Part shown: in pieces, positions 33,667-42,754 of the stretch | How the letters are laid out: each line of letters opens with the position of its first letter | Numbering within the stretch: position 1 is the first letter of the stretch | Assembly: GCA_943372195.1 (NCBI GenBank) | Contig: CALRXS010000019.1 | Coordinates: forward strand, 1-56,290 | Direction: 5' to 3' | Source: JAEYZM01 sp943372195 | Lineage (GTDB): Bacteria > Bacteroidota > Bacteroidia > Sphingobacteriales > Sphingobacteriaceae | Length of the DNA: 56,290 nt | Translations under genes and position numbers: made by a program | Notes under the pieces: generated by a model | What the model was told of the DNA's origin: nothing | Databases searched by the model: none | Seen by the model: the letters and a program-made list of their open reading frames with translations, nothing else

Positions 33667-34308
33667 TTATGACGTGATTTTTTTGAAGTACTTACAATAG
33701 ATAGCGATGGGGCATTCATGGCACTTCGGACTTCTAGCCAAGCAAGTATATCGGCCGTGTAGAATTAACCAATGATGAGCAACATGAATTTTATCTTTTG
33801 GAATAAATTTTACTAATTGTTTTTCTGCGGCTAAGGGAGTTTTAGCATTAGTTGTTAATCCTAATCGTGCAGATACTCTAAATACATGTGTATCTACTGC
33901 CATTGCTGGAGCTTGGTGTATAACAGATACAATAACATTAGCTGTCTTTCTTCCAACACCTGGTAGTTTTTGCAAGTCCTCAATATTATCAGGTACCTCT
34001 GAATTAAATTGTTCTACTAACAGCTTTGCCATACCCACTAAATGTTTCGCTTTATTATTAGGGTAGGAGATACTTCTTATATAATTAAAGATTTCATCAG
34101 AACTTGAATTAGCCATTACTTCTGGTGTCGGAAAATCTTTAAATAATTTCGGTGTCACCATATTTACTCTCTTATCAGTGCATTGTGCTGAAAGAGATAC
34201 AGCGACTAATAATTCAAAAGGATTGCTATAATGCAATTCGGTCTCTGCATCTTTTACATTTTCTTCAAAGTATTTTAATATATGTTCGTAGCGTTCTTTC
34301 TTAGTCAT
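33667..34308 (-). CDS. nth: Endonuclease III
   Basis: A 213-residue bifunctional DNA glycosylase/AP lyase that removes oxidised pyrimidines in base excision repair. The helix-hairpin-helix LQKLPGVGRKTANVIVSV (about 111-128) carries the catalytic lysine, VDTHVFRVSARLG the catalytic aspartate (about 139), and the 4Fe-4S cluster cysteines lie in CLARSPKCHECPIAIYC near the C-terminus (C-X6-C-X2-C-X5-C). Length and motifs are normal. Its start is directly after the stop of the BNR-like gene (one base apart), so the two are probably co-transcribed. Confidence 0.95.
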   Translation of the reverse strand: MTKKERYEHILKYFEENVKDAETELHYSNPFELLVAVSLSAQCTDKRVNMVTPKLFKDFPTPEVMANSSSDEIFNYIRSISYPNNKAKHLVGMAKLLVEQFNSEVPDNIEDLQKLPGVGRKTANVIVSVIHQAPAMAVDTHVFRVSARLGLTTNAKTPLAAEKQLVKFIPKDKIHVAHHWLILHGRYTCLARSPKCHECPIAIYCKYFKKITS

Positions 34309-34309
34309 T

Positions 34310-35290
34310 TTATTTTAAATCTATACTAGCAATTCTACCGTTTGCGCCAGCAAGTATAATTTTTTTCTTGTTATCGCTAATTCTTAGTGTATGGAAATTT
34401 AATTTATTGCCTTCTTTATCTTTTATTTCGATTACTTTTTTCTTCTTTAAATTAATATAATAAGTTCCTCTATGTCCGGTAACATACAACTCATTCTTAT
34501 TTAAATACTTCACACACGATCCGAAGAAGTTCTCTTGAATATCTAATGTTTTAAAGCTCTTCCCAGCATCGCTTGTATAATAAAATGGTACAAATTCTTT
34601 GTCGTTCTTATCGTAGTTACCACCACTAATGGCAAAATTATTTTTATTAAATAGATCTATGCTATATGCACCAGTCATGTTACCAGAAATAGTAAAAGGT
34701 AATTTTTTAATACTATAAGATTTTGCTTTTGTATTTACTTGAATTAGCTTAGAAGTAGAACCACCACTGACCAAATATAATTCATCATTAAAATAAGATA
34801 AGTTGGAGTTACTAGCTGCAAAAAATGCTTCATTTTTTTCTACGCTAGGTAAATTTTTCGCATCATATTTTTGCCAAGTATCACCAGCATTATTTGAATA
34901 AATTAAATATGGTGAATTATTAACTGGGTCGCCAATTGCCCATATTTCATTAGAGTTTTTAGCTTTTAAGGCATCAAAGAAAATACCTTTTTCATGATTC
35001 TCATATACGATTTTCCAATCTCTACCTTTATTAATTGTCTTCAATAAATAAGCAGGGGAGTCGATACTTAAAATCAATATAGTAGTATCGTTTAAGGCTT
35101 CTATTGATCTGAACTGAGGTGTATAGTTTTGTATATTGATTGTATCGAGATACCATGTTTTACCTGCATCATCCGAATAACCAAACACACCATTATTAGC
35201 TGCGAAGCAGATTTTGTTTTCATCAATAATATCTATTGCTCGAATAGACAAGCTTTGATGCATTAATAAATATAAAACGTAAACTAACAT
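34310..35290 (-). CDS. BNR/YCF48-like beta-propeller protein
   Basis: A 326-residue protein with repeated Asp-box (BNR) motifs: SDDAGKTWYL, INKGRDWKIV, SNNAGDTWQKY and TSDAGKSFKTL, spaced as in sialidase-like or YCF48/HCF136-like propellers. The N-terminus is hydrophobic (LVYVLYLLMHQSL), a possible short signal or anchor. The ending GANGRIASIDLK completes a last blade. In Bacteroidota such proteins are often called oxidoreductase or photosystem II stability factor-like, neither of which is supported. It probably acts in the envelope. It precedes nth by one base. The role is unknown. Confidence 0.72.
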   Translation of the reverse strand: MLVYVLYLLMHQSLSIRAIDIIDENKICFAANNGVFGYSDDAGKTWYLDTINIQNYTPQFRSIEALNDTTILILSIDSPAYLLKTINKGRDWKIVYENHEKGIFFDALKAKNSNEIWAIGDPVNNSPYLIYSNNAGDTWQKYDAKNLPSVEKNEAFFAASNSNLSYFNDELYLVSGGSTSKLIQVNTKAKSYSIKKLPFTISGNMTGAYSIDLFNKNNFAISGGNYDKNDKEFVPFYYTSDAGKSFKTLDIQENFFGSCVKYLNKNELYVTGHRGTYYINLKKKKVIEIKDKEGNKLNFHTLRISDNKKKIILAGANGRIASIDLK

Positions 35291-35301
35291 TACGAAAAGT
35301 A

Positions 35302-35340
35302 CAAAAAAAAATCCGACGAGAAATATATCTTGTCGGATTT
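35302..35340 (-). terminator. Terminator of the sigma factor operon
   Basis: AAATCCGACGAGA (35309-35321) pairs with TCTTGTCGGATTT (35328-35340) with one G-T pair; on the minus strand it is followed by a long T run (complement of 35302-35310). It ends the sigma factor and companion unit. Confidence 0.9.
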
Positions 35341-35356
35341 ACCTTTGAAAAAAACC

Positions 35357-35581
35357 TTATTTAATGTAAGAAATTGAGTAGTTAAGAATGTTTTGAATGA
35401 CATAGTCACTCGGTGTTTCAATTAACTTATTCAACTCTGATTTTAGAACACTTAAATCTTCAAAGTTGTTTTCAAATTCTGCATTATTTTCAAGTTGCAT
35501 TTCTAGTTCAACCATATCTTCTGAATTCAATTCGTGGTATATGGCTTTTATCATTTCATTTTGTGTAGAAGTTTCTACCAT
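35357..35581 (-). CDS. Small acidic companion of ECF sigma factor
   Basis: A 74-residue acidic protein without a signal or membrane segment: NEMIKAIYHELNSEDMVELEMQLENNAEFENNF, then a helix ELNKLIETPSDYVIQNILNYS. A short gene of this type follows the ECF sigma gene in other Bacteroidota as well, as far as I recall, which suggests a conserved partner, perhaps an anti-sigma-like or zinc-less regulator (the opening resembles the N-terminal part of anti-sigma proteins, IxxYLxxELxxxE). Anti-sigma function is inference. It is in the same transcription unit, 58 bases after the sigma gene, and is followed by a strong terminator. Confidence 0.65.
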   Translation of the reverse strand: MVETSTQNEMIKAIYHELNSEDMVELEMQLENNAEFENNFEDLSVLKSELNKLIETPSDYVIQNILNYSISYIK

Positions 35582-35639
35582 AAGCTTTGGGTTAAAATAC
35601 GCAATAATAACGCCTTAACTTTTAGCTTATTGTATGAAA

Positions 35640-36230
35640 TTATAAAAATTGGTTGAAATTCATTTCTCTCTCTAACATCATGCGTCTGAGGTTGTTAAGT
35701 GCATATCTCATACGACCTAGAGCTGTATTTATGCTTACCCCAGTTAAATCAGCGATTTCTTTAAAGCTCAAATCACCATAGTGACGCATAATTAATACTT
35801 CCTTCTGTTCTTCAGGCAATTGCTGAATTAAAGCTCTTAGTTCCTTATGATTTTCATCTCTAAGTTTTACATCTTCGATGCTTTCTTCACTGAAACCTAA
35901 TACCTCGAAGATATCAAAGCCATCTTGATTGGTAATAGTAGGGTTTCTCTTCTCTCTTCTAAAATGGTCGATCACCAAATTATGAGATATACGAAGCACC
36001 CAAGGTAAGAACTTACCTTCCTCGTTATATTTACCTGTTTTTAAAGTGTTAATGACTTTGATGAAGGTATCTTGAAAGATGTCTTCAGCCAAATAACGGT
36101 CTTTGACCAGTAAATAGATTGATGTGTAAATCTTTGATTTGTGACGGCTTAACAATGTTGCTAAGGCCGATTCGTCGCCTGACACATACAGATGCACGAG
36201 ATCTTTATCACTAATTAGGTTACGGTTCAT
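35640..36230 (-). CDS. ECF-type RNA polymerase sigma factor
   Basis: A 196-residue sigma-70 family protein with region 2 (VSGDESALATLLSRHKSKIYTSIYLLVKDRYLAEDIFQDTFIKVINTL, then FLPWVLRISHNLVIDHFRREKRN) and region 4 (LPEEQKEVLIMRHYGDLSFKEIADLTGVSINTALGRMRYALNNLRRMM). Regions 1.1 and 3 are absent, as in ECF factors. It has no membrane anti-sigma gene beside it; the small acidic protein downstream may take that part. It is divergent from uvrA with about 220 bases between, an AT-rich region without a clear consensus promoter. Confidence 0.93.
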   Translation of the reverse strand: MNRNLISDKDLVHLYVSGDESALATLLSRHKSKIYTSIYLLVKDRYLAEDIFQDTFIKVINTLKTGKYNEEGKFLPWVLRISHNLVIDHFRREKRNPTITNQDGFDIFEVLGFSEESIEDVKLRDENHKELRALIQQLPEEQKEVLIMRHYGDLSFKEIADLTGVSINTALGRMRYALNNLRRMMLEREMNFNQFL

Positions 36231-36450
36231 AATGTTTTCCTCCGTAGGTTAAATATAAATTAGTGTAAAGTTTTACTCGATAGTGTGTCCTCCTTTATGG
36301 TTTCTATATTCGAATAAACAATTATTGTTCCAAAAATCCAAATTTTTAATTTTTAATTACAAATTTGTTACAAATACTCGTTTTCTAATACTTCAGGCAA
36401 TAATTACTAATAGAAAGAAAACATTATCTTCGCTCAACCATTTATATAGC

Positions 36451-39276
36451 ATGAAACAGACAGCTGTAGCAGAATTAGACGCGAGAGATTATATCATTCT
36501 ATCGGGCGCCAGAGTCCATAACCTTAAAAACATCAGCCTTGCCATACCTAAGAATAAATTAGTTGTTATTACAGGTTTATCAGGTTCAGGTAAATCTTCA
36601 CTAGCTTTCGATACATTATATGCCGAAGGGCAACGTAGGTATGTTGAAAGTTTATCTTCATACGCTCGACAATTTTTAGGGAGAATGAATAAGCCCGAAG
36701 TCGATTATATAAAAGGTATTGCTCCGGCAATTGCTATCGAACAAAAAGTAACTGCTACGAACCCGAGATCTACTGTAGGTACTAGCACTGAAATTTATGA
36801 TTATCTAAAATTATTATACGCTCGAATTGGTAGAACAATCTCTCCGATTTCTGGCAATGAAGTGAAGCGAGATACTGTAGATTCGGTGACTTCATTTATT
36901 ATGAAGCAAAAAGATCAATCGACCATCACTGTTTTTTCATCGGTACTTCCACAGAAAAAGAGAAATTTAAAAGAAGAACTTGCGATACTATTACAAAAAG
37001 GATACAAGAGAGTTTTATTTCAATCAGAAATTAAGCGCATTGAAGAATTAATTGATGATGCCTCTGTTAAAAATACTCCATTAAAAACTGATAAAGATTT
37101 ACAAATCATCATTGATAGAATAGTTTTAAATATCAATGATGAAGATATTCAAGCAAGAATTGCAGACTCTATACAAACTGCATTTTTTGAAGGTCATGGC
37201 GAGTGTTTTGTTGAAATTTCTTCGGATGGTACAAAATCGAAAATGTATCAATTCTGTGATCGATTTGAACTCGACGGAATTACCTTCGAAGAACCTTCTG
37301 TACATTTCTTCAGCTTTAATAATCCGTTCGGTGCTTGCAAAACATGTGAAGGCTATGGAAAGGTTATTGGTATTGACCCTGATCTAGTAGTGCCCGACAA
37401 AAGCAAATCTGTTTATGAAGGTGCTATTGCTCCATGGAGAGGTGAGAAGATGCGTGAATGGTTAGATCAGTTGATTAAGTCTTCTACTAAATTTGATTTC
37501 CCAATACATAGAGCTTTTTCAGACTTGACGAAGAAAGAGGTGGAGTTGCTCTGGACAGGTAATAAATATTTCGAGGGATTGAATGCTTTCTTTAAATACT
37601 TAGAAGAACAGACATATAAAATTCAGTATAGAGTAATTCTATCACGTTATAGAGGTAGAACTAATTGTACAGATTGCCAAGGATCTCGTTTAAGAAAAGA
37701 CGCTAGTTATGTTTTAATTGCTGGTAAATCAATTACTGATATCGTATTGATGCCAGTTGAAGAAATTAAAACTTTCTTCGATGAAATTAAATTGAATGCA
37801 CATGATGAAGTAGTAGGGAAGAGGATTTTAACTGAGATTAGAAATCGATTAAAATATTTATGTGACGTCGGGTTAGGATATTTAACACTAAACCGATTGT
37901 CAAATTCTCTCTCAGGTGGAGAGTCGCAAAGAATAAATTTATCAACTTCATTAGGAAGTAGTTTAGTGGGATCTATCTACATATTAGATGAGCCATCAAT
38001 TGGATTGCATTCAAGAGATACACAAAGATTGATTACTGTTTTAAAATCTTTACGTGATGCGGGTAATACTGTAATTGTTGTAGAACACGACGAAGAAGTG
38101 ATGCAAGCTGCTGATCATATTATAGATATTGGTCCGGAAGCTGGCAGAAATGGAGGTGAAGTAATATTCGAAGGAAATTATGAGGAGATTCTAAAAGATA
38201 AAATATCATTAACCGGAAAATATTTGAGTGGTAGAGAATTAATTGCTGTGCCTACTCATAGAAGAAAATGGAATGATTCAATCATTGTAAAATCTGCAAG
38301 AGAAAATAATCTAAAAAATATAGATGTTAAGTTCCCTTTAAACACCTTAACAGCTGTAACTGGAGTAAGTGGTTCTGGTAAAACCTCATTAGTAAAAAGA
38401 ATTTTAGTGCCGGCTTTACAGAAATACATTGGTAATTATAATGGAGAGCAAACAGGAGCATTTGATTCTTTAGAAGGGGATTTGAAAAGCGTTAAAGGTA
38501 TAGAGATGGTAGATCAAAATCCGATCGGCAAATCATCAAGATCAAACCCGGTTACCTATGTGAAAGCATACGATGAAATTAGAAATTTATTTTCGTCGCA
38601 GAATTCAGCGAAGGCATTAGGACTAAAGCCATCACATTTTTCTTTTAACGTTGATGGGGGTAGATGTGAAGTTTGTCAAGGTGAAGGCGAAGTGAAAGTA
38701 GAAATGCAATTCATGGCAGATATCTTTTTACCTTGTGAGAGTTGTGGAGGTAAAAGATTTAAGCAAGAAGTATTAGATGTTACTTATAAGGAGAAAAATA
38801 TCTCTGACATATTAAATCTCACGATTGATGAGGCTATAGATTTTTTTAAGGATGATAAGAAAATCTTACAAAAGATACAGCCTTTAGCTGACGTGGGCTT
38901 GGGATATGTGCAGTTGGGTCAATCATCTAATACATTGTCGGGTGGTGAAGCTCAGCGTATAAAATTGGCATCCTTTTTAGTAAAGGGTCATACAAGTCAT
39001 CATACATTATTTGTATTTGATGAACCAACAACTGGATTGCATTTTCATGATATCAAGAAATTATTAAAATCGTTTGATGCATTGATTGAACAAGGTAATT
39101 CAATTATAGTGATAGAACATAATATGGATGTGGTGAAATGTGCAGATTGGGTGATAGATATCGGATTAGAAGGGGGAGATAAAGGAGGTAACTTAATATT
39201 TGAGGGCACTCCAGAGGAGATGGTGAAGAGTAAGAAATCATATACAGCACAATACTTAAAAGAAAAGCTTCAATAA
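36451..39276 (+). CDS. uvrA: Excinuclease ABC subunit A
   Basis: A 941-residue damage-recognition ATPase of nucleotide excision repair. Two ABC modules are present: Walker A GLSGSGKSSLAFDTL (first) and GVSGSGKTSLVKRIL (second), with signatures NSLSGGESQRINL and NTLSGGEAQRIKL, and Walker B YILDEPSIGLH and FVFDEPTTGLH. The second zinc finger is intact (CEVCQGEGEV ... CESCGGKRF). The first is partial: one CxxC pair (CKTCEGYG) remains, its partner replaced by FCDRFELDGITF, as is usual in this lineage. The ATG at 36451 is chosen; an upstream extension of 56 codons lacks conservation. Its last five codons are part of the terminator stem. Confidence 0.96.
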   Translation: MKQTAVAELDARDYIILSGARVHNLKNISLAIPKNKLVVITGLSGSGKSSLAFDTLYAEGQRRYVESLSSYARQFLGRMNKPEVDYIKGIAPAIAIEQKVTATNPRSTVGTSTEIYDYLKLLYARIGRTISPISGNEVKRDTVDSVTSFIMKQKDQSTITVFSSVLPQKKRNLKEELAILLQKGYKRVLFQSEIKRIEELIDDASVKNTPLKTDKDLQIIIDRIVLNINDEDIQARIADSIQTAFFEGHGECFVEISSDGTKSKMYQFCDRFELDGITFEEPSVHFFSFNNPFGACKTCEGYGKVIGIDPDLVVPDKSKSVYEGAIAPWRGEKMREWLDQLIKSSTKFDFPIHRAFSDLTKKEVELLWTGNKYFEGLNAFFKYLEEQTYKIQYRVILSRYRGRTNCTDCQGSRLRKDASYVLIAGKSITDIVLMPVEEIKTFFDEIKLNAHDEVVGKRILTEIRNRLKYLCDVGLGYLTLNRLSNSLSGGESQRINLSTSLGSSLVGSIYILDEPSIGLHSRDTQRLITVLKSLRDAGNTVIVVEHDEEVMQAADHIIDIGPEAGRNGGEVIFEGNYEEILKDKISLTGKYLSGRELIAVPTHRRKWNDSIIVKSARENNLKNIDVKFPLNTLTAVTGVSGSGKTSLVKRILVPALQKYIGNYNGEQTGAFDSLEGDLKSVKGIEMVDQNPIGKSSRSNPVTYVKAYDEIRNLFSSQNSAKALGLKPSHFSFNVDGGRCEVCQGEGEVKVEMQFMADIFLPCESCGGKRFKQEVLDVTYKEKNISDILNLTIDEAIDFFKDDKKILQKIQPLADVGLGYVQLGQSSNTLSGGEAQRIKLASFLVKGHTSHHTLFVFDEPTTGLHFHDIKKLLKSFDALIEQGNSIIVIEHNMDVVKCADWVIDIGLEGGDKGGNLIFEGTPEEMVKSKKSYTAQYLKEKLQ

Positions 39277-39299
39277 TTATTGAAGCTTTTCTTTTTTTT
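39261..39299. terminator. Terminator overlapping the end of uvrA
   Basis: A perfect 32-bp palindrome (39261-39292) with no spacer spans the last five sense codons and the stop of uvrA and is followed by a T run. On the other strand an A/T run also exists, so it can serve the convergent T9SS gene, whose stop is at 39314. Confidence 0.93.
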
Positions 39300-39313
39300 A
39301 TTTTAGAAAGATA

Positions 39314-40576
39314 TTACTCTTTAATAAACTTCGATCGATATGATTTACCTTGTTTTGTATTTATAATAACATGATATAATCCAGTTGCTAAATTTTGGAT
39401 ATTAATCATTTCGTTGTTCGATGATTGTAAAATTAATTTTCCAAATGAATCAAAAATATTTATTATAAGTTCTGTTTCATTTAAATCAAAATAAATTAAG
39501 TTTTTCGCGGGATTAGGATAGATATTTAAAGCAGAGTAATTGTTATTAATACCAATGCTTGTATTGTTGGTGTAAAAATATTTAATACTATCGGCATTAA
39601 TCAATGCGCCATCATTTAACATGTATTGGCTAAAATTACTAGTTAACAAGTTATCTTGATTGTCATATACATTTTTTGAGAAATGAGCTTTTTTATGAGC
39701 ACCTAAAATATAAATATATTCTGTTCTTGTAAGAAGTTTTTTATTGGCATTGAAAGAATAATCATTTCTACCGCTATCTATTAAAGCAGTACCCTGGTAT
39801 TTAAAAATAGAGTCGTTTAATAAAGTAGTGCCATTAAATTTATTTTTTACTAGAACATCATTTTGCCACTTATTCGTATTCTTTATCCATTTTTGAATTA
39901 ATACGCTAGTTATAGTATTATTCGATTCATTAATAGATCTAATTTCTTTTGTAAAATTTTCAAGCGTAGTATTGTTGATTTGCTCAGTAGTGATGGAAGT
40001 TATATTGTTTCTAAAATCATAGGTATAGGTTCTTCTTAATTTTAATACTAAGTCACTTTGTGCTAAACCATATATATTAAGCGTTGTAACATTACTTTTG
40101 TTATCGTAATAATATTCTGATTTAAACACTTCTATCCATTGAATACCATCCCAATCTTTTGTGCTTGATCTAATAATTTTTGCATTTATATATTCATAAG
40201 TAGTATAACTTAAAACAGCCCATGCTTCATTTTCCCATTGATAACGATATAAGGTATCTAATAAATTATTTTTAAATCTTTTAATTAGTTTAAAACTATT
40301 TCTGATGGCAGCTCCTGAACTTGCTTGATATATTAAAGCTGTATCAAAGCCTGATTTATCATAAAGTACATAATCTTTAGTTAATAAAAACCAATTGTCT
40401 TGAGATGAAGTTTTATTCCATTTGAATGTACTATCTAATTGAAAAATAACATTTGTTTTATTGTTAAATGACTGAACATCTTCAGCATTTGTGGGAATAT
40501 GATTGATTGATATATTTTGAGCATATGCACCATTAAGAAATACCAAAAAAGATAAAATGAAGTAAAGTTTTCTCAT
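39314..40576 (-). CDS. Secreted protein with T9SS sorting domain
   Basis: A 420-residue secreted protein with a signal peptide (LYFILSFLVFLNGAYAQN, cleavage near residue 19), a body of repeated YD/RHS-like strand pairs (KDYVLYDKSGFDTALIYQ, YTYDFRNNITSITTEQ, FNANKKLLTRTEYIY, FSKNVYDNQDNLLTSNFSQY), and a C-terminal type A Por sorting domain (SALNIYPNPAKNLIYFDLN ... GLYHVIINTKQGKSYRSKFIKE). It should be exported by the type IX system and anchored or released at the surface. The function is unknown. It stands alone between uvrA and the thioesterase. Confidence 0.82.
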   Translation of the reverse strand: MRKLYFILSFLVFLNGAYAQNISINHIPTNAEDVQSFNNKTNVIFQLDSTFKWNKTSSQDNWFLLTKDYVLYDKSGFDTALIYQASSGAAIRNSFKLIKRFKNNLLDTLYRYQWENEAWAVLSYTTYEYINAKIIRSSTKDWDGIQWIEVFKSEYYYDNKSNVTTLNIYGLAQSDLVLKLRRTYTYDFRNNITSITTEQINNTTLENFTKEIRSINESNNTITSVLIQKWIKNTNKWQNDVLVKNKFNGTTLLNDSIFKYQGTALIDSGRNDYSFNANKKLLTRTEYIYILGAHKKAHFSKNVYDNQDNLLTSNFSQYMLNDGALINADSIKYFYTNNTSIGINNNYSALNIYPNPAKNLIYFDLNETELIINIFDSFGKLILQSSNNEMINIQNLATGLYHVIINTKQGKSYRSKFIKE

Positions 40577-40631
40577 ATAATTAGTTTAATTTCTGTGTTT
40601 TATACACAAAATCTAAGCCAATTTAATGTTT

Positions 40632-41069
40632 TTAACTTATCATTTCAAAATTGTCGGTTCTAGGGAAGTCGATGAAAGATTGTAATAAGTCTTGTGGAAT
40701 ATCTTTGTATAACTTTCTTGCCACTATATCAATCCATGATCCATCAACATGCAAAGTAGCCATTAACTTACCAGCATCGTTCATGAATCTATGTTCGAAT
40801 GACCACTTAGTACCATCGGCACTCATTTTAGATAAATAAACTTCTAATGTGATTTGATCACCCATTTTTATTTCTCTTCTGAAGATGGCTTCTTCTCTGA
40901 AAATAACCGGACCCATTTTCATTTCCTGAAATTTGGACATGGTTAGTCCAATACTACTTAAAATTTCAACTCTCTGTTGAGCTGCAAAATCGTAGAATAC
41001 ACTATGGCGTAAATGGAAATTCGGATCTAAGTCAGACCAACGTATAGAGATTTGTTTTTTGTTAATCAT
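40632..41069 (-). CDS. Acyl-CoA thioesterase (hotdog fold)
   Basis: A 145-residue 4HBT/YbgC-like thioesterase. The conserved opening ISIRWSDLDPNFHLRHSVFYDFAAQQRVEIL supplies the catalytic-type aspartate and the helix start, although the usual His after D is replaced in the LRHSVFYD context. EEAIFRREIKMGDQITLEVYLSKMSADGTKWSFEHRFMNDAGKLMATLHVDGSWID completes the hotdog. It would hydrolyse short or medium acyl thioesters. It lies ten bases downstream of ribF, so it is probably co-transcribed with the ribF/truB/uppP unit. Substrate unknown. Confidence 0.83.
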   Translation of the reverse strand: MINKKQISIRWSDLDPNFHLRHSVFYDFAAQQRVEILSSIGLTMSKFQEMKMGPVIFREEAIFRREIKMGDQITLEVYLSKMSADGTKWSFEHRFMNDAGKLMATLHVDGSWIDIVARKLYKDIPQDLLQSFIDFPRTDNFEMIS

Positions 41070-41079
41070 GGTTGATTTG

Positions 41080-42012
41080 TTAAAAATTTTTCAAGATTTT
41101 TCTTACCACTATTTCATCATTTGCAAGTGCATCTTTTAATTCATCTAATGACTTGAAATATTTATCGCCTCGTATATATTGTAAAAATTCCACTTTGATT
41201 AATTGATCATAGACATCCGAAGAGAAATCAAAGATGTTTACTTCAATTACTTTTGATTTACCATTGACTGTTGGTCGGTCTCCGATGTAAAGCATGCCAT
41301 GTAGCTTTCGTTCGTTTAAATAAACGTTAACTGCGTATATGCCATCAGCTGGTATAATTTTATAAGTTTCAGCCAGTGAGATGTTGGCAGTTGGGAAACC
41401 TAATGTGCGACCAATTTGATCACCTTTTTTTACAATGCCTCTTAGGTTAAAATTATAACCCAAATATTTATTGGCTATGTTAACATTACCTTCTAAAATA
41501 GCATTTCGAATTTTAGTTGAACTTACAGCAACATCGTTAATATCTTGTTCAGATATTTCTTCTACATTGAAACCATATTCTTTTGAATAATGTTTGAGGT
41601 GTTCAAAACTCCCTTCTCTGTTTTTACCGAAGTGATGATCGTAACCAATAACTAATTTCTTAGTGCCAATTTTCTCGACCAAAATTTGTTGAATAAATTC
41701 TAGTGAACTTAATCGTGAGAATTCTTTGGTGAATGGAATAATTATTAAATGATTTATACCTGATTTTTCTAATAGCTCTATTTTTTCATCGAGCGTATTA
41801 ATCAGTTTGAGGTCATTATCTTCAGGGAAAAGAACTAATCTTGGATGTGGGAAGAAAGTGATAATTACACTTTCACCATGATGTTGTTTAGCAAGTTCTT
41901 CTAATCTATTAATGATTTTTTGATGGCCAAAATGTACCCCATCGAAGGTGCCAGTGGTCACTATCGCTTTCTCTAATCGATTAAATTCTTCTAAACTTCT
42001 GTAAACTTTCAC
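41080..42012 (-). CDS. ribF: Bifunctional riboflavin kinase / FAD synthetase
   Basis: A 310-residue enzyme that phosphorylates riboflavin to FMN and adenylates it to FAD. The N-terminal FAD synthetase domain has the nucleotidyltransferase motif VTTGTFDGVHFGHQKII (about 18-34) and YDHHFGKNREGSFEHL. The C-terminal kinase domain shows VKKGDQIGRTLGFPTANISL and IPADGIYAVNVYLN. It lies 33 bases downstream of truB, an order shared by many bacteria. Together with ribBA at 5618 it supplies flavin cofactors; the two are not linked in one operon. Confidence 0.95.
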   Translation of the reverse strand: MKVYRSLEEFNRLEKAIVTTGTFDGVHFGHQKIINRLEELAKQHHGESVIITFFPHPRLVLFPEDNDLKLINTLDEKIELLEKSGINHLIIIPFTKEFSRLSSLEFIQQILVEKIGTKKLVIGYDHHFGKNREGSFEHLKHYSKEYGFNVEEISEQDINDVAVSSTKIRNAILEGNVNIANKYLGYNFNLRGIVKKGDQIGRTLGFPTANISLAETYKIIPADGIYAVNVYLNERKLHGMLYIGDRPTVNGKSKVIEVNIFDFSSDVYDQLIKVEFLQYIRGDKYFKSLDELKDALANDEIVVRKILKNF

Positions 42013-42045
42013 TTCTTTATTAAATCAAAAATTATAAAAAATGTT

Positions 42046-42753
42046 TTATAATTCGTTTTTTTCAGCTTCGATTCTTTCAGTTTTAATACGTTGTATTAAC
42101 TCTTCTAAATTCCAGGCATCTTCTATCTTGAAATTACCCGAGCGTGTTCTCCTTAAACTTGTAAGATGTGCGCCCGAATTCAATTTCTTGCCAATATCGT
42201 GTGCTAATGATCGAATATAAGTTCCTTTACTGCATACTATGCGAAAATACAAATTCGGCATCTCAATTCTTTCAATATCAAAATTAACAATTTGTACTTT
42301 ACGTGATTTGATTTTCACCTCTTCACCTCTACGAGCTTTGTGATAGGCTCGCTCGCCATCAATTCTTAAAGCTGAATAGGCTGGTGATACTTGATCAATC
42401 TCACCAACAAACGATTTCGCCGCTTCTAAGATTAAATCTTCTGTGATATGATCTGTTGAGTAAGTATTATTTATTTCTGTTTCTAGGTCATACGATGGAG
42501 TAGTAGCACCCAATTGAATACAACCTGTGTATTCTTTTTCTTCTGCTAAATACTCATCTACTTTTTTGGTCAGCTTACCTGTGCAAACAATCAGCAAGCC
42601 TGTTGCGAGCGGATCTAATGTTCCTGCGTGTCCGACTTTGATTTTTTTAATCCTCGTAGAATTACGAATCTTTCCCACCACATCAAAGGATGTCCAGGTT
42701 AATGGCTTATCTACCAACAGCAATTCGCCGTTTACAAAATCGAAAGTTGACAT
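42046..42753 (-). CDS. truB: tRNA pseudouridine-55 synthase
   Basis: A 235-residue TruB, which converts U55 in the T loop of tRNAs to pseudouridine. The catalytic aspartate sits in KVGHAGTLDPLATGLLIVCTG (about 44-64). Further family blocks are KEYTGCIQLGATTPSYDLETE, VSPAYSALRIDGERAYHKARRGEEV and CSKGTYIRSLAHDIGKKLNSGAHLTSLRRTRSGNF. I chose the ATG at 42753; the TTG 21 bases upstream lies in the uppP gene. It starts two bases after the uppP stop, so the genes form one unit. Confidence 0.95.
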   Translation of the reverse strand: MSTFDFVNGELLLVDKPLTWTSFDVVGKIRNSTRIKKIKVGHAGTLDPLATGLLIVCTGKLTKKVDEYLAEEKEYTGCIQLGATTPSYDLETEINNTYSTDHITEDLILEAAKSFVGEIDQVSPAYSALRIDGERAYHKARRGEEVKIKSRKVQIVNFDIERIEMPNLYFRIVCSKGTYIRSLAHDIGKKLNSGAHLTSLRRTRSGNFKIEDAWNLEELIQRIKTERIEAEKNEL

Positions 42754-42754
42754 T

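Noticed and set aside
36283..36450. N-terminal extension of UvrA
   Set aside because: The 56 extra codons lie in AT-rich intergenic sequence and do not resemble UvrA; the ATG at 36451 fits the family start.
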